From Parascedosporium putredinis (taxonomy: Eukaryota; Ascomycota; Sordariomycetes; Microascales; Microascaceae): 64,000 nt of DNA. The stretch lies in assembly GCA_949357655.1 (NCBI GenBank), contig CASHTG010000003.1:248001-312000 (forward strand), read 5' to 3'. The notes under the pieces were generated by a model. The model saw only the letters and a program-made list of their open reading frames with translations. It searched no databases and was not told the DNA's origin. The position numbers and the translations under genes are program-made. Positions 1-11,452 of this stretch are shown here, one piece after another (the stretch's first letter is position 1; every line of letters begins with the position of its first letter).

Positions 1-262
1 TGTGTAAGAACCGCAACTAAGCCTTTTTTGCGCTTCACTAGTCTACACCCTCGCAACCTTCTCCTCGGTCCTCCTCGTCACCGTCACCGTCACACGCAAA
101 ATGTTCACCATGATCCTCTCCGTCATCGCCTTTGGCCACCGCCTCACGGGGATGCAGTGGCTCGGCGTCGGCCTCGTGTTTGGCGGCATCGGCGCCGAGG
201 CCACGATTGCGCGGCGGGAAAAGCTGGCCAAGGAGGCCGCCAAGAAGGCGAAGAAGGCGTAG
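1..262 (+). CDS. HUT1: UDP-galactose transporter homologue Hut1, C-terminal end (partial)
   Basis: This is the 3' end of a gene that starts outside the window. The frame ending at the TAG at 260-262 reads a hydrophobic helix, then a VTVTRKMFTM loop, a second helix and the segment GMQWLGVGLVFGGIGAEA, ending in a lysine-rich tail. The TRK-MFTM and QWxGVxLVFGGIG arrangement is typical of the last two helices of the Hut1/UDP-galactose (UAA, SLC35B1-like) transporters of the ER membrane. The tail KAKKA fits a KxKxx ER-retrieval signal. The frame is closed by a stop at 5-7, so coding must enter through a splice: GTAAG at 4-8, CTAAG near 17 and TAG ending at 41 give a 38-nt intron, unusually short. 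The last exon would then begin at 42. The gene is convergent with the phosphatase gene on the minus strand. Family call is fairly sure; the intron is tentative. Confidence 0.7.
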
Positions 263-1652
263 TCCGGGGAGGGCATGTCGCGGTTTGTTGCGTACTCTTA
301 TTTTTTTATATATTTTATATAGGTTTGTATGTATGGATCCTTGATCAGTGACGAAAGGGGGCCAAAGAGGCGGAGAAAATCAGAGATCTGGCGGGCAAAA
401 GGAAAGCGGGGGTTTCATTGCAATCTTCAACTAGAGGAAGAAAAAAGCTGGCTTCACACCCAGCTACTAGGTCGGGATGAATGGGAGCTATACTCCTCTC
501 GAGAACCAAAGAGCTGCCTACATAGCTAGTGACAAACAGCACTGGGAAGAATAAAGAAGGAAAAAAACAAGTGTTAAAAAAGAGAGTGGAAGGAGATGAT
601 CTAGAAGAAGGCTATTTTCGCCCAAGATCCCCGCAAAACAGCTGTGAAGATGCAACACTTTCCGTCCTATAATCCGTCCAAGACTTAAAAAGAGATGATG
701 ATAAAAGATAAACCTACTGCTACGCTACGGCCGGGGAAAGGAATCCACCCTTGGTCCCCCTTGCCCCCTCGTGGCGCGAAGCTCTGGGGTTGCGGTCGAG
801 AGCTTCGCGCCACGCAGCCAAGAAGACAGGGAAAAGTGCAAGTGTATCTATGTGTGTGTGTGTGTGATGACGGAGATGAACCGGATCCCCGGGACCTCTG
901 CGCAAAAACCAAGGGCGCTAGACAGATACTCAGAGCCAACCTGTCCAATATGCCACATGCTGGCCTGACATATCTCACCTAGAATTTGCCAAATCTCCCC
1001 TCCGATCCCTCCCAATACCGAGTGCCGGAGGGAGCGAGGGCACTGCAGAGCACTCTCGTCCAACATGGAATACACGTGTGTCAACGAACGGGACTTGTAA
1101 TTGTGTAAGTTTTTAGGATTTGGTAGTAACTAAGAAAACACTGCTCACGCAACAAAAGGGCCTTGTTCCCTTGCTAGCGGAGTCCCGGTGAGAAACAAAA
1201 AAACACAAGCGGTATAGTTCCCTTTCGAGGTCGCCAACGCCTGAATATATGCCTATTGCCAACATTTGCCATACACGTTTCCACCCCGCCATCCCCGCCA
1301 AGCCAGAAAGTTTTATATATCTCCTTGCCTCGCCCTTCCCGTTCCCCTTCCTTGTAGGCTTTCATGATAATAAACAAGACAAAAGAATCAATAGAAAAAC
1401 ACGCGTGCGCTGTGCAAACTCGGAACGCCGTGGGGTTTCGCGTCGCTAGCTCACAGATATATAAGATACACGGGGCAACCATGCCAGTTTGCGGTGCCCG
1501 TAATAATAGGGGAAAAATAAGCACTTTCCTCGAGGTGCAAGAGGTGATGATGGTAGAGCGAGAGAGAGAGAGAGAGAGATAGGGAGGGAGGTGTAGAACG
1601 CAGCTGCGCACATCGTAAAATGCCATTCCAAGAGAGAGGAAAAGACAAGAGA
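263..1652. other. convergent intergenic region, 3' flanks
   Basis: No gene was recognised between the HUT1 stop and the phosphatase stop. The interval should hold the 3' UTRs of both converging genes. It contains a TG microsatellite near 850-866, an AG microsatellite at about 1558-1579 and a perfect hairpin at 770-814 (listed separately). The short reading frames here are compositionally biased and have no recognisable domain. Confidence 0.6.
770..814. repeat. perfect 16-bp inverted repeat (hairpin), 13-nt loop
   Basis: The arm CGTGGCGCGAAGCTCT at 770-785 is exactly complementary to AGAGCTTCGCGCCACG at 799-814, separated by 13 nt. The stem is GC-rich and has no mismatch. It lies about 500 nt past the HUT1 stop and about 840 nt from the end of the opposing phosphatase gene. 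In RNA from either strand it would fold into a stable stem. Function is unknown; it could affect 3'-end formation of convergent transcripts or be a remnant of an inverted insertion. Confidence 0.75.
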
Positions 1653-4180
1653 CTATAAAATCTCGTCAATCGACCGAACTATCGGGGTTTCGCCCTTAGT
1701 AGGCGGGCTTCGTGGGTCCGCCACCTGGGGTGGTCGGCCAAACGGCGAAAAGGGATCGCGTGGGAACATCGTTTGCCGCGGGCTAAAGAGACCGTCCTCG
1801 GTCGGTGTAGGAGGCGATTCCACAAACTGCATTCCTGCGATGGGCGGGAACCGAGCAGGTTCGTGCAAAGGATTATTCGTCATCGTCTCGACGCGGGGTG
1901 ACATGAGGGCGGTGTCGTCAATAAAGGGGCTGGGATCGCAATCTCACGCTCCCGCGGTGCCGATGAATTCTCGGGGAACAAGGATAGTGCGGGGCGTCCG
2001 TCAACAGGGCGGTTGAACGACAGACCCGAGAAGCCAAACGCGCCGTGAGAGTCGAAGCTGCGCGGCGCGAAGCTGTCGCCAAAGCCGCCACCGAATCCAG
2101 TGTTGAAACCTCCAAACCCGGGCGTTGGCGGCGGCTTGAGATATCCATAGGCTTGGACATGTCGAGCGGCAAAAGATTGAACTCCATCTTCAGCACTGGC
2201 GGCTCTTCGATTTGGGGTGGGGGCGGAGGGGGTGGGTTGGCGCGGGCATCATAACGTCGTCAAAGTTGAAGCGTCCCGGCTTGCCCGGATCCTTCTCGTC
2301 TTCCGGTTGACCCCAAGAAAAGGTTGATGGGGCTGATGAGGGACCAGGCGAGATGGGCTGCGAGCTACCCGGAGTAGAGTTGCCGCGTTGGCGCATGGAG
2401 CATTTGCCGGGGCTGAGCGCGTTTTGTTCCACATCCTCGCCGGGAAGGGGCGCCGTTAAAGGAGTTGGGGAGGTGGTTGCGCTCATGTCGATGGCATCCG
2501 CCGAGAGTGTCAGCCTGTGCTTGGTTGGGCTCCTTCCTGAGCGTTGGCGAAGTGCCGAGTTGGGGCTCAGCTTCTTCTTAGACATCTCCTTGTGAAAGTC
2601 TTGAAGACAATACATCAACCTCATATTGGGGCTTATCCAGCGGCTCCTGGCCTGGGCAGCGTAGTAAGCATCGTTCACACTCAGCTCAGGGTTTCGGTAA
2701 AGACCATAGGCAATGATGAGACTGGCAGAGCGGCTGGCACCCTGTTGGCAGTGAATAAGTACCCTCTTGCCCTCCTTGGTCGTCTTCTCGATGCGCTCGC
2801 ACAAAGGCATGAGGTCGGGCGAAATATCAGTGTTGTGGTCCCAGAGCATGTGGACATACTCGGGCTCCTTGGGGGTAGGGTCATGGCCTTGGGGGTAGTA
2901 GGTGTCGTCTCGCCCATCGTCTCATCCACGGCCGAGGGGAAACTCAAAGGCGGTTCTAAAGCTAGCCTCCGTCAAGGCCGTGTCAGGGTACGGGCTGTTG
3001 TCCACCGGCGCAGGCGCAAGATCCATCACCATTTTAACGTCATCATCTTCCTTCGCAGCCTGTGTCGTGAAGGGGTTATTCACTTCCCGCGCGACATTGA
3101 TAACAAGGTCAAATTTGGAGGCTTCTTCGGCAGTTGGCTCCAGGTAGAGGAACACGTTGTCCTCGTAGATGGCGATAGGGCCCTCAGGGTAGCCAGGCGA
3201 CTTCTGATCCTCGTTGTTTTCGCTCTCGTCCTTGAGGTGCGCCAGATCAATAACGCCGCGGTTGGCCATCTGGGTCCTGATGGGCGAGTGTTCTTCCGCG
3301 ATCGGCGGGTTCAAGGGCCCACAGATGGTTAATTTCGTAGGTCGTAGGACCTCGGATAACCCGTTCTCATTACGCTCCAGAACCTTGGGGAAGGTCATGC
3401 CACCAGAAGGTCCAAAGGTGGAGGACTTGAGCCCCGTGAGCATATGCGGTGTCGAGGCCGAATGCTTCAGGGCCCTCCTCTGGAGAATGGGGGCATCGCA
3501 GGAGAAGGGGGATTTCCAATGTCGTATTGCGCATGGCCAAGTCCGAGGTGTTGGTGCGAAGACTAAGCTGACTGGGACGCTTCTTCATGGGAGGAATTTT
3601 GGGCTTTATAAAAGTAGTAGAGGGTGATGCCGGCTCGGACAGAAGCGTCGAGGAGATGGTGGGAGGTTGGATAGAAAGGCCCTTCATGTTGCGCGCGCGC
3701 CTTGGCGACGGCGAGGTCATGGGCCGTTCTAACGCGTTGCCAAAATCGGTGACGGTGAGTGTGGTAAGCATGGGGGAGACCAAGGCCGCCAAAGCTGGGT
3801 CCTGGGTAGGATGAAAGAGGGATGAGGTTCACGGGAGAATCCGGTGATGAGGACGGTGAGGGGTCGGAGAGGGGCGACGAGTCTGCTGTGGAGAGTGTAG
3901 TGGTGGGTGATGAGTCGGCCGACTCTGATGCTTGTGTCGACGTGCTATCGTGGTGTTTATGGAGAGGGTCTGATGGCACTGTTCCTGTTCGCAGGGTCGG
4001 GCCTTGTTCCGAGAGTGGCGCCTTGGACAAGGTCGCACATGAAGATTCAACAGCAATGAACTTGGGGTTCACAACGGTAACGGTTTCCTGGTCTGCCATG
4101 GTCTCGGCGTCCAAATCAAAAACCGACATGAAAGAGGGTATTTGATCCTCGTAAAATCTCCGGGCCGCAGCAGACGGCAT
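1653..4180 (-). CDS. MSG5: dual-specificity MAP-kinase phosphatase, Msg5/Pmp1-like (reading frame broken)
   Basis: The gene reads from ATG at 4180 to a stop at 1653. The catalytic loop HCQQGASRSA (about 2725-2755) matches the HCxxGxxRS signature of cysteine phosphatases, and LWDHN just upstream supplies the general-acid aspartate. SRWISPNMRLMYCLQDF follows, as in fungal Msg5/Pmp1-type phosphatases that dephosphorylate MAP kinases. The N-terminal half is serine/proline-rich and includes KKRPSQLSLRT, a possible basic MAPK-docking motif. The tail is Gly/Phe-rich and ends in ...PIVRSIDEIL. The protein is spread over several frames with switches near 3795, 3436, 2930, 2870, about 2200 and in the tail; an in-frame TGA at 2922-2924 is one consequence. 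All can be explained by one or two missing bases in short runs. Expected intact length is about 840 residues. A pseudogene is possible but less likely, because coding quality persists after each break. Confidence 0.8.
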
Positions 4181-7100
4181 TGTCTCTTGCTCCCACTCCT
4201 AGGTGAGAAAGAAAAATCAAGGATCAAAAGGTGAAGAGAAGGAAGGAAAAAACGAAGAGTGCACGAGATCGCAGGTCGTGGCTTGTTTCCTTTGGAGGGT
4301 TGCGCGCGATGAGTTGTTATTTTTCGCGTTTGCTGTTGACGGCTTGTTTGGTGCCGGGGGTGGTTGGTGTCGCAAGCAGACGAGGCGGCTGGTTAGACGA
4401 TCGCGGGATGTGTTTCGAGTCGGCAACACGCCCAAGTGACCAACGATTAGATTATGGCAAATCGGCCAATTATACAAATGCAACAAGTATTATGCGAACA
4501 CCGGACAAATAAACCAGTGCAAAAGGCAAGAAAATCAAATGATTCGAGTGATTAGTGTCAACTTGGAAAGAAGGACTGGCTTCCCTTTCCTTGTCTTCGT
4601 CTTTTTGAGGACAGCGCTGCTGAATCCTGGACGGTTCCCAACAACTTTGATGCGTGATTCCTCGAGGCAGGTCGTGGAGCCCGCAATAACAACCGCTCAA
4701 ATTGACCAAGGAGTCGCGAATAGGACCTTGTCGAGGGGCACAATTCGCGTGAATCAGGGACGAGTCTCTGGGTCAAAACAAGGCAATAGGAACCTCTAGC
4801 CGAAGTCGCTCGGAAAAGCGCTGCGTCGCTGTGCGATTCTTCTCGTCGGATTCGAAGGTGGTCGGGAAATTCGGGCTTCCGATTCTGCGAGGAGAATCAA
4901 AGATGTTGAAGGAGAGGCGAAGAGGAGATGAAGGAGAAGGAAACAGGCGAGGGAGAGGCGAGGGAGAAGGGAGGGTTCAATGCCACAAATCCACACCTAG
5001 CACATGGCGCTGTTGTCGTCGAAAGAGGCAAAAAAACCAGCTGGCGAACAAAAGGTTATGACGATACTTTCATCCTCTCCAGTCGGGTTGTAGGGAAGGA
5101 AGAAAGAGAAGAGAATTCAGAATCGCGAAAGGAGAGAAAAAGGACAGAAAGGGGGTGTTGGAAAAGGAAGGGAAGGGGAGAATGTGTGGGCGGCACGCCG
5201 ATTTTGGTTGAAGGGCAAGAGTGAGTTGAGAATGGGGGACGGGGAGGTGGAAGCGGGAAGGAAAGATCGAGAGAGAAAGATGGTATGCTCCATGCAACAC
5301 GCTGCTGCGCTTCCTCCAGCCGAAAGAACAGAAGGAGGACAGGCAGGTTAGGCCAGAGGGGGTGTCTGCTGTGGGGGTGCGTCTGAAGGGGGCGTGTCTA
5401 GAACGGGGTCTCTTGGCCGTACTGTGCTCGACTGTGCTTGACTGTACCGTACCGTGTGCGCGCTTCGCTTCCTTGGAGATTTAGGGGCGTGTGACTAGAA
5501 CTGTGGAGAGGGATATTCTTGAAGAGGAAAGGGCGCTGTGAAATCAGCCAATAAAGGGCGCCTAATCGTGCGCAGGAATGGAGACGAGGTACATGCAAGG
5601 GTGTAATTTGAACGGATTGTGTGAGCGACAGGATTCGTGGCCGGGACGGTGGAAGGAACGACGGGGGTGGAGGGGAGGGGGAAAGGCCTATGACCGGGCC
5701 TGGCACGGGACAGGTTACCTGGACGGAAGCGCCCAGCAAGGGAATGACAGCGACGAAAGGGAAAACCGACCAGGGCCAGTGGCGGGAACAAAGGATACGC
5801 ACAGAGGGGAGAGAGCAAAAGAGAAAAAAGAAACCGACAGGGAAGCACCCGGTGGTAGAAGGGGGCAGGGGTGGGGTGCGCTCGAAACACGATCCCTGCC
5901 AAGGTCGACCTTCACCACCACCAAAAGCCTCCAGGCTCCGTAGCAACGCAGTAGTAATACAGGAGCAAGGACAGGCTCCGACACAGTGGGAGAAACGCCG
6001 ACGAAACAACGTCGACAAAAGATTGCTTATGCGCCGACGCTTCAACCTGCCAAAATATATGTGCGCGCAACAGTGCGCCGCACGACATCCGGCATACATG
6101 AGAGAGAAATATTCGAGAGAGCGAAAGAGCGAAAAGAAACAGCTCGAATCGGGGGTTTCAAACAATGGGGCATGGGGTTTTGACGGGAGGCTGCCACAAA
6201 GGGCTCGGTTCTAAACGAGGCAGCGGCGTTCAGCAGGGGAGGGACGCAGTTCTCGGAGGGCACGACGGCAAGAATTTTGTATGGAGCGTGGCTGGCCCAT
6301 TCGCCCCCCTTCTCTGCTCGCAGAGGCGGCAGTCGCGTGATAGGCGACGCCCGACTAGGCGCTTCTTGAACAGAGGGCGAATCGGTGCTGGCCTGGGGGA
6401 GCGAGAGCTGCTGCAATGGCTGAATCCACAGCGGCTATCCTGAAGAGGGGGGAGCGCCCCACGTCGCTGGATCCATCCACAGCTTCTCTCCGCCCATGCG
6501 GCCTCTCCGCTCGATTATTCGATGCAGCCTCTTCCCACACAAAAATCCACGCTATTGACGATATTCGGGATAGGGTCGCAGAAAAATTACGGGGGAAGGA
6601 AAGAAGTGAGGGAAGAACAAGAAGGGCCAAACGGGGTCATCGGCCGAACGTGGGTCCGACACCACAACGACAGCCCTCCGGACATGTCCAGGGCATGAGC
6701 TTGAGAAGCCCACTCTTCCATTATTTTTTTCTTTTCTTTCACGTGCAGATGTCGTGTTGCGTCTATTTCTAGGTTTCCCCAAGTCCAAGCAACCATACAC
6801 ATCCACACTTTCAAGACGGGCCCCGCCTGTCAGGTTGATACTGGACGTCCCTGGCTCCAAGCAACGACTTCTCCACTGAAAGGGGATTCGAAGGCCAAGC
6901 CTCGACGGTTCTCACCCACTGTGCTCGCTTAACAGTAGTCTTGAGGGCGAAATAGATCGGTCTGCAGACTAAGCTTTTAGGGCAAACGGTTTACACATTC
7001 TAACGTGTTTTTTTTTTTTTTGCTTGAGAGGTCGAATCCGTGAGACATGGACAATGAGGCAATGATCTGGTACCATACAGTGTGAAGATGCAAGGGTATC

Positions 7101-7556
7101 AGTATCGCCAGAGAAAAGTACCAAAGTATACAGTGGCGATTTACCATCTGTTTCTATTGGTGCCCATGCACACTAGCATAGTCCTTGTCCATCCCATTGC
7201 AGCGAATGCCGCTTCCACAAGCATTCTTACTGGCGAGTGGTGTCGCGAAACATGCGCCAATCTATTAATAGAGTGAGCCTGCACCCTCAGCGCCAATATT
7301 CGGCCAATCATGGCCTGAGAAAGCAAATTTGGCGTACCGCGGGGGATAATAATAGCTGAAAGTAGCTTTGTAACTTTCTCTTCCACCTCTTCCAAGCCCT
7401 CAGCGCTCTGCGATTCCACTTCCACTTCCCTAGGCTCAAAATACCACCCTCCATTGTTTTTTCTGCTCTGTCCGTGCTCCGTTTCCTGTCACTCCCACAA
7501 ATTCGACTTCTATTGACCCTGGCGCCTTGTTAAAAATGAGGACAAGAACAAAAGTG

Positions 7557-7563
7557 AAAGAGA

Positions 7564-7597
<34 letters not shown>
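7557..7597. repeat. AG microsatellite
   Basis: About 40 nt of almost uninterrupted AG dinucleotide with one GG interruption near 7566. It lies in non-coding sequence. Confidence 0.9.
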
Positions 7598-7601
<4 letters not shown>

Positions 7602-10220
7602 GCTCAAGATGATCAAGACGCGGCCATCAGAGCAGAGCAATTGTTCACCAGAAGCCAGCCCTCTGTTGACTCTAAAGGGCGAGCCGAGAGCAGCGCTTGT
7701 ATCCACAATCGGTCCCTTTTTTCCCTAATTAACCACCAAATATGTTACAGACCCCAAATTACCTTCCATCTCAGCAGCATGCATTGCAACCCGGAGGGCT
7801 CGTTTACACGAGGTGTTCTCAATAAACCTGAAGACGTTGCCTAAAAAGAATAGAGCCTCGTTTCTTTCTCTTCATGGAGCGCCGAGAGAAACCCCCCTCC
7901 CCTAATTTAACAAACAGCAAGCTATCAGGCGAGCACCGACTGCCGGCTTAGACAAGGGTCTTTCTGGTAGCTGTTTGCTGTCGCAACTCTTGTCTCCTTT
8001 CTTTTGCCTTCAGCTATTCTAGGGCATTGACGGATGCTGAGTTCGTAACGAACACGGCACCAGAGAGGTCAAGTATTATCACTGCTCGTAATACTCGGTG
8101 CTCAATAGCCCCGCGCCCTGAACCCGAACTGGCCAGGCATTTCCGCACCCCCTGTGGCGCTAAACAGTTCGCCAGACGTCCAAAGAGTGACAGCCCTAGC
8201 TCACATCTCTTCGGCCAAGCCACGAGGATCGTATTGATCTTGAGAAAGAGTAGCTCACAACGCTTCGAGATCATATACGCTAGAGTGGGAATCGGACAAA
8301 CCGTGGGTTTGTGGGTTCGGATTTCTTGGTTTGGGTTCGGCTGCACCGCTGCTGGCGCGCTGCGCTGCAGAGGGGACTGCCAAACTCCCACAATGCTTGG
8401 TTGGTTTGAACGGAGGCAGAGAGGCGCTCGGGAATTTTTCTTCCCTCTTCTTTTTCCTTTTCTTCTTCCTTGCGTTTATAAGACTAAAGGACTATGCATG
8501 ACCGCCCACCGCCACCACCCAATCGTGAGGTATCCCGGTGTTCGAGAAGGCAGAAGACTCGCGAGTGGTGTCCTTTCTCTCTCTCTCAACGGGAGGCCTC
8601 GTGACTGAATCAAATAGCATCAAGCAGCTCTGGAGCTCTCGGTCGCAGCCCGCTTTGGGGCTGTTGCAAGAGGGTAGGAGACCACGTGGGGTTCAAGCGG
8701 CTGGCCTCGCCAGCGAAAGCTTCGCAGCTCATGAGAATGCTGAGGCACGGGCGAGTTGGAACCATCGATAATCACTTCCGAACAAGGATAACTCTATTTC
8801 CGTCCCCGGAGAACAGATCAGCCGTATGTGAGATTGGTTCACTCGTCAAGACGAACCACAAGATAAACAAACCAGATACTCCATGTACAAGTAATAATAC
8901 TGTATCTTTCTTTTTTTTGTTCCGAACTCACACTTTTTCTTCGCTACCACCCATTGTGTCACTGGAGAACCAGAGATCTATCTTAGTCATTGCTAAGAAT
9001 ATCTCGAGTTGGGTGGGCGAGGAGGGGCGGCGCTTTCAACAAAAAGACCATGCTTGGCCCCAAACCCAGAAATCAAGGGTTTTTGTTTGTTTGTTGCATG
9101 CATCTTGTGTAGGGTCGTGCTGGCGATGGGGAAGAGGGGAGGGGACCAAGCTGAGGTGTAAACGTAAACTTCAAAAGAGTACTTTTCTCCACTGTGACAG
9201 TCCCCTCCGCCTGGCGCACGGCGTGGAGAAGGAACATTTGAAGAGAGAACCGCCTGGACAGTGGTACCTCGAGTTGAGCACTTTGAGGTGTTTCCAGCAC
9301 AGTGAGAACAGTGAGGCGACTATTTTTACTCCCGTACCTCCGCCTCCACCCCCAGCAGAACGACGACAAAGCCAGCATCTGAAACAATGGACCACAGATA
9401 ACCCAAGGCAGGGGGCGCTGAGATGCAGGGCTAGGATGTGACCATCTTTCGAATCAGGCTTAGCGCCACCGCATCCTCGAATACCCCAACTTCGCGCGCC
9501 CCCTCCTCCTCCTCCTCTTCCCTCCCCTTTCTCCATCAATGTACGAAGTTAGGCCAAACGGCATCCCCAATGACAGCCCTGGTGGGGCCCCCGAAACTTT
9601 GCTTGAGGCCTGGACCAGCCTCTGGTTGGTGTTCAATATTGGATCAGTTTTTGATCTGGCTGCCCGTTGGAGGACACTGTGCAGAGCGCACTAGAATCAC
9701 TCGGATCACACAAGCGGGGAGCCGGGCCTCGGAAGCAAGTAGGCGACTCTTTGTCAATCTCGAGCGCTCATAGGCAAACGGACCAACATCACTCGGTGCT
9801 CTCTCTATTTCTTTCCTTCCTCTTCTTTTAGTGAGAAGGGAGAAATGAACAATTCATGATGATTCTCGAGTACCGTAGCATTTGGGAAGCTCCGGGTACT
9901 TTTCCTCGAGCCAGATTACAGTCGGAAATGGGAGAATGGTTCCCTTCCGGAGGGACAATGCGCGGCAACTTGGCCCATATCCAACGAAAAGTTGAATGCT
10001 ACCAAAAACATAACCCGGCTCTCCGAGGCGTCTATTTCTGGCGCCTACGTTGTTCCTTGGATCGCAGCGAACCTAGGCCATTTTGACTTTTTAAAGATTA
10101 CATCAGGTCTGAAATAGCTCGGGTTCACTCAACCGAGCCAATTCTGCTTTGTCCGGAAGCCAATGTTCGGGAGGGGAAACCGAGCGGTGTGCATGTGTGC
10201 ATCTGTAGTGTAGGTGTAAT

Positions 10221-10270
10221 ACGTGTAGGTGTGTATGTGTGTATGTGTATGTGTGTATGTGTATGTGTAC
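10221..10270. repeat. TG/TGTATG microsatellite
   Basis: An alternating purine-pyrimidine tract built from GTGTATGT units, with a degenerate extension back to about 10,183. It is non-coding. It is not a TTAGGG telomeric array. Confidence 0.85.
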
Positions 10271-10990
10271 CGAGGTATGTGATGTGCGACTCCCGAGTAA
10301 GACGGAGATATCTGTCCTTGACGAATCGCGGAAAGTGATCAATTGGTTCAGGCTTGAATGATGACCACCCACGGCCGCGCAAGACGGGTAGGTGAGACAA
10401 GACGTTTGTGCGTGGCAAAGACCTCAACGCCTTGTGCCATCTCCGCCTTGTGCCATACCCGCCTTGGCCCACCAGCACCCATGGCCTCACGTCTCCTTCT
10501 CTTTACCGTCAAGCTCACGTAACCCTTTGGTATAATAGCGTCTAACAATAGAAAAGACGTGTAAGAGGGAGAAAAAGAAAGGCTCCCTCCCCTACGGCCG
10601 ATAGCATTGAAGCTATATCATCTCACACCCTACCCCCGTGGGCGCGTCCGCTTCGTGGCCTCCGAGCTTCAGGTTAGTGGGCGGGGGCACGTCACGAGCT
10701 CCCCTCAATCTTTTTTTTTTCTTCTTCTTCTCCCGCCGTTGTCCCATTTCCCTCCCTTCCGTTCACGCGCCCCCTTCGGAATACGTAGGAGCAGATCAGT
10801 GAGTTGAAGAAAAAGAAAAACAAGAAGAAACGGTTGCGGCATATCCTTTTCCCCTTTTTTCTTCTTTTTCCCATCTCTTCCCGCGCGCGTTGCCTTATCC
10901 GTCGCAGAAGCGGATGAGCTGGGCGTGGGGGAGGGAGACCCGGCGGGAAAGCTGGGTGTTCGCGAGAACCGGACAGGTTCGGTCGGGTAA

Positions 10991-11009
10991 GCCCAGCCCA
11001 GCCCAGCCC
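10991..11009. repeat. tandem CCCAG pentamer repeat
   Basis: Four consecutive copies of a CCCAG-type pentamer in intergenic sequence. No other significance is seen. Confidence 0.7.
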
Positions 11010-11434
11010 ATCCTCGACGACCCGGGTTTGCAAAGCAGAGGGAAACCTTCTTTAGGAAGTCCCGGCTGGTCTTGCCCTCACTGCGGCTCTAATACAGATC
11101 AAGTGTGTGCTTGACCGAGGACAGGATAAAATGGAAGAAAACCACTTTTTTCTTGCATTTTCATTTTCCCCTTGCCGCATCCCGGTACAAAGTAGCAACA
11201 TAATGACATCGTCATCAAGGGTCGCAGGTAAAATGAAGGCTAAGCCCACCGTCCAATGCCCCCACTCATCTCCCTGACATCTCTAACGGCGTGAGGCTCA
11301 AAAATGCGGCATCAGGTCGCGTCGCGCATCGCATCACCTGGCCCCAACATCTGAAGCTGCTTGCCTGATATAGATTGATGATGGTTTTACACCACGTCGC
11401 ATGGCCTGTCCGGATTCCTCATCTAGCTTTGCCA

Positions 11435-11452
11435 TTTTTTTTTTTTTTTTTT
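11435..11452. repeat. 18-T homopolymer
   Basis: A run of 18 T in non-coding DNA, followed by a pyrimidine-rich stretch. Its true length is uncertain because homopolymers appear to be miscounted in this sequence. Confidence 0.85.

Noticed and set aside
2922..2924. in-frame TGA in the phosphatase gene as a selenocysteine or readthrough codon
   Set aside because: Fungi lack selenocysteine, and the surrounding C/G runs allow a simple frameshift explanation.
2544..3332. 262-residue plus-strand frame
   Set aside because: It is antisense to the phosphatase catalytic region, which is clearly conserved on the minus strand.
5398..6214. overlapping long frames on both strands, 200-255 residues
   Set aside because: The stretch is GA/CT-skewed upstream DNA; both strands stay open because of base composition.
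10221..10270. telomere-like or centromeric array
   Set aside because: The unit is GTGTATGT, not TTAGGG, and it is a single short microsatellite.
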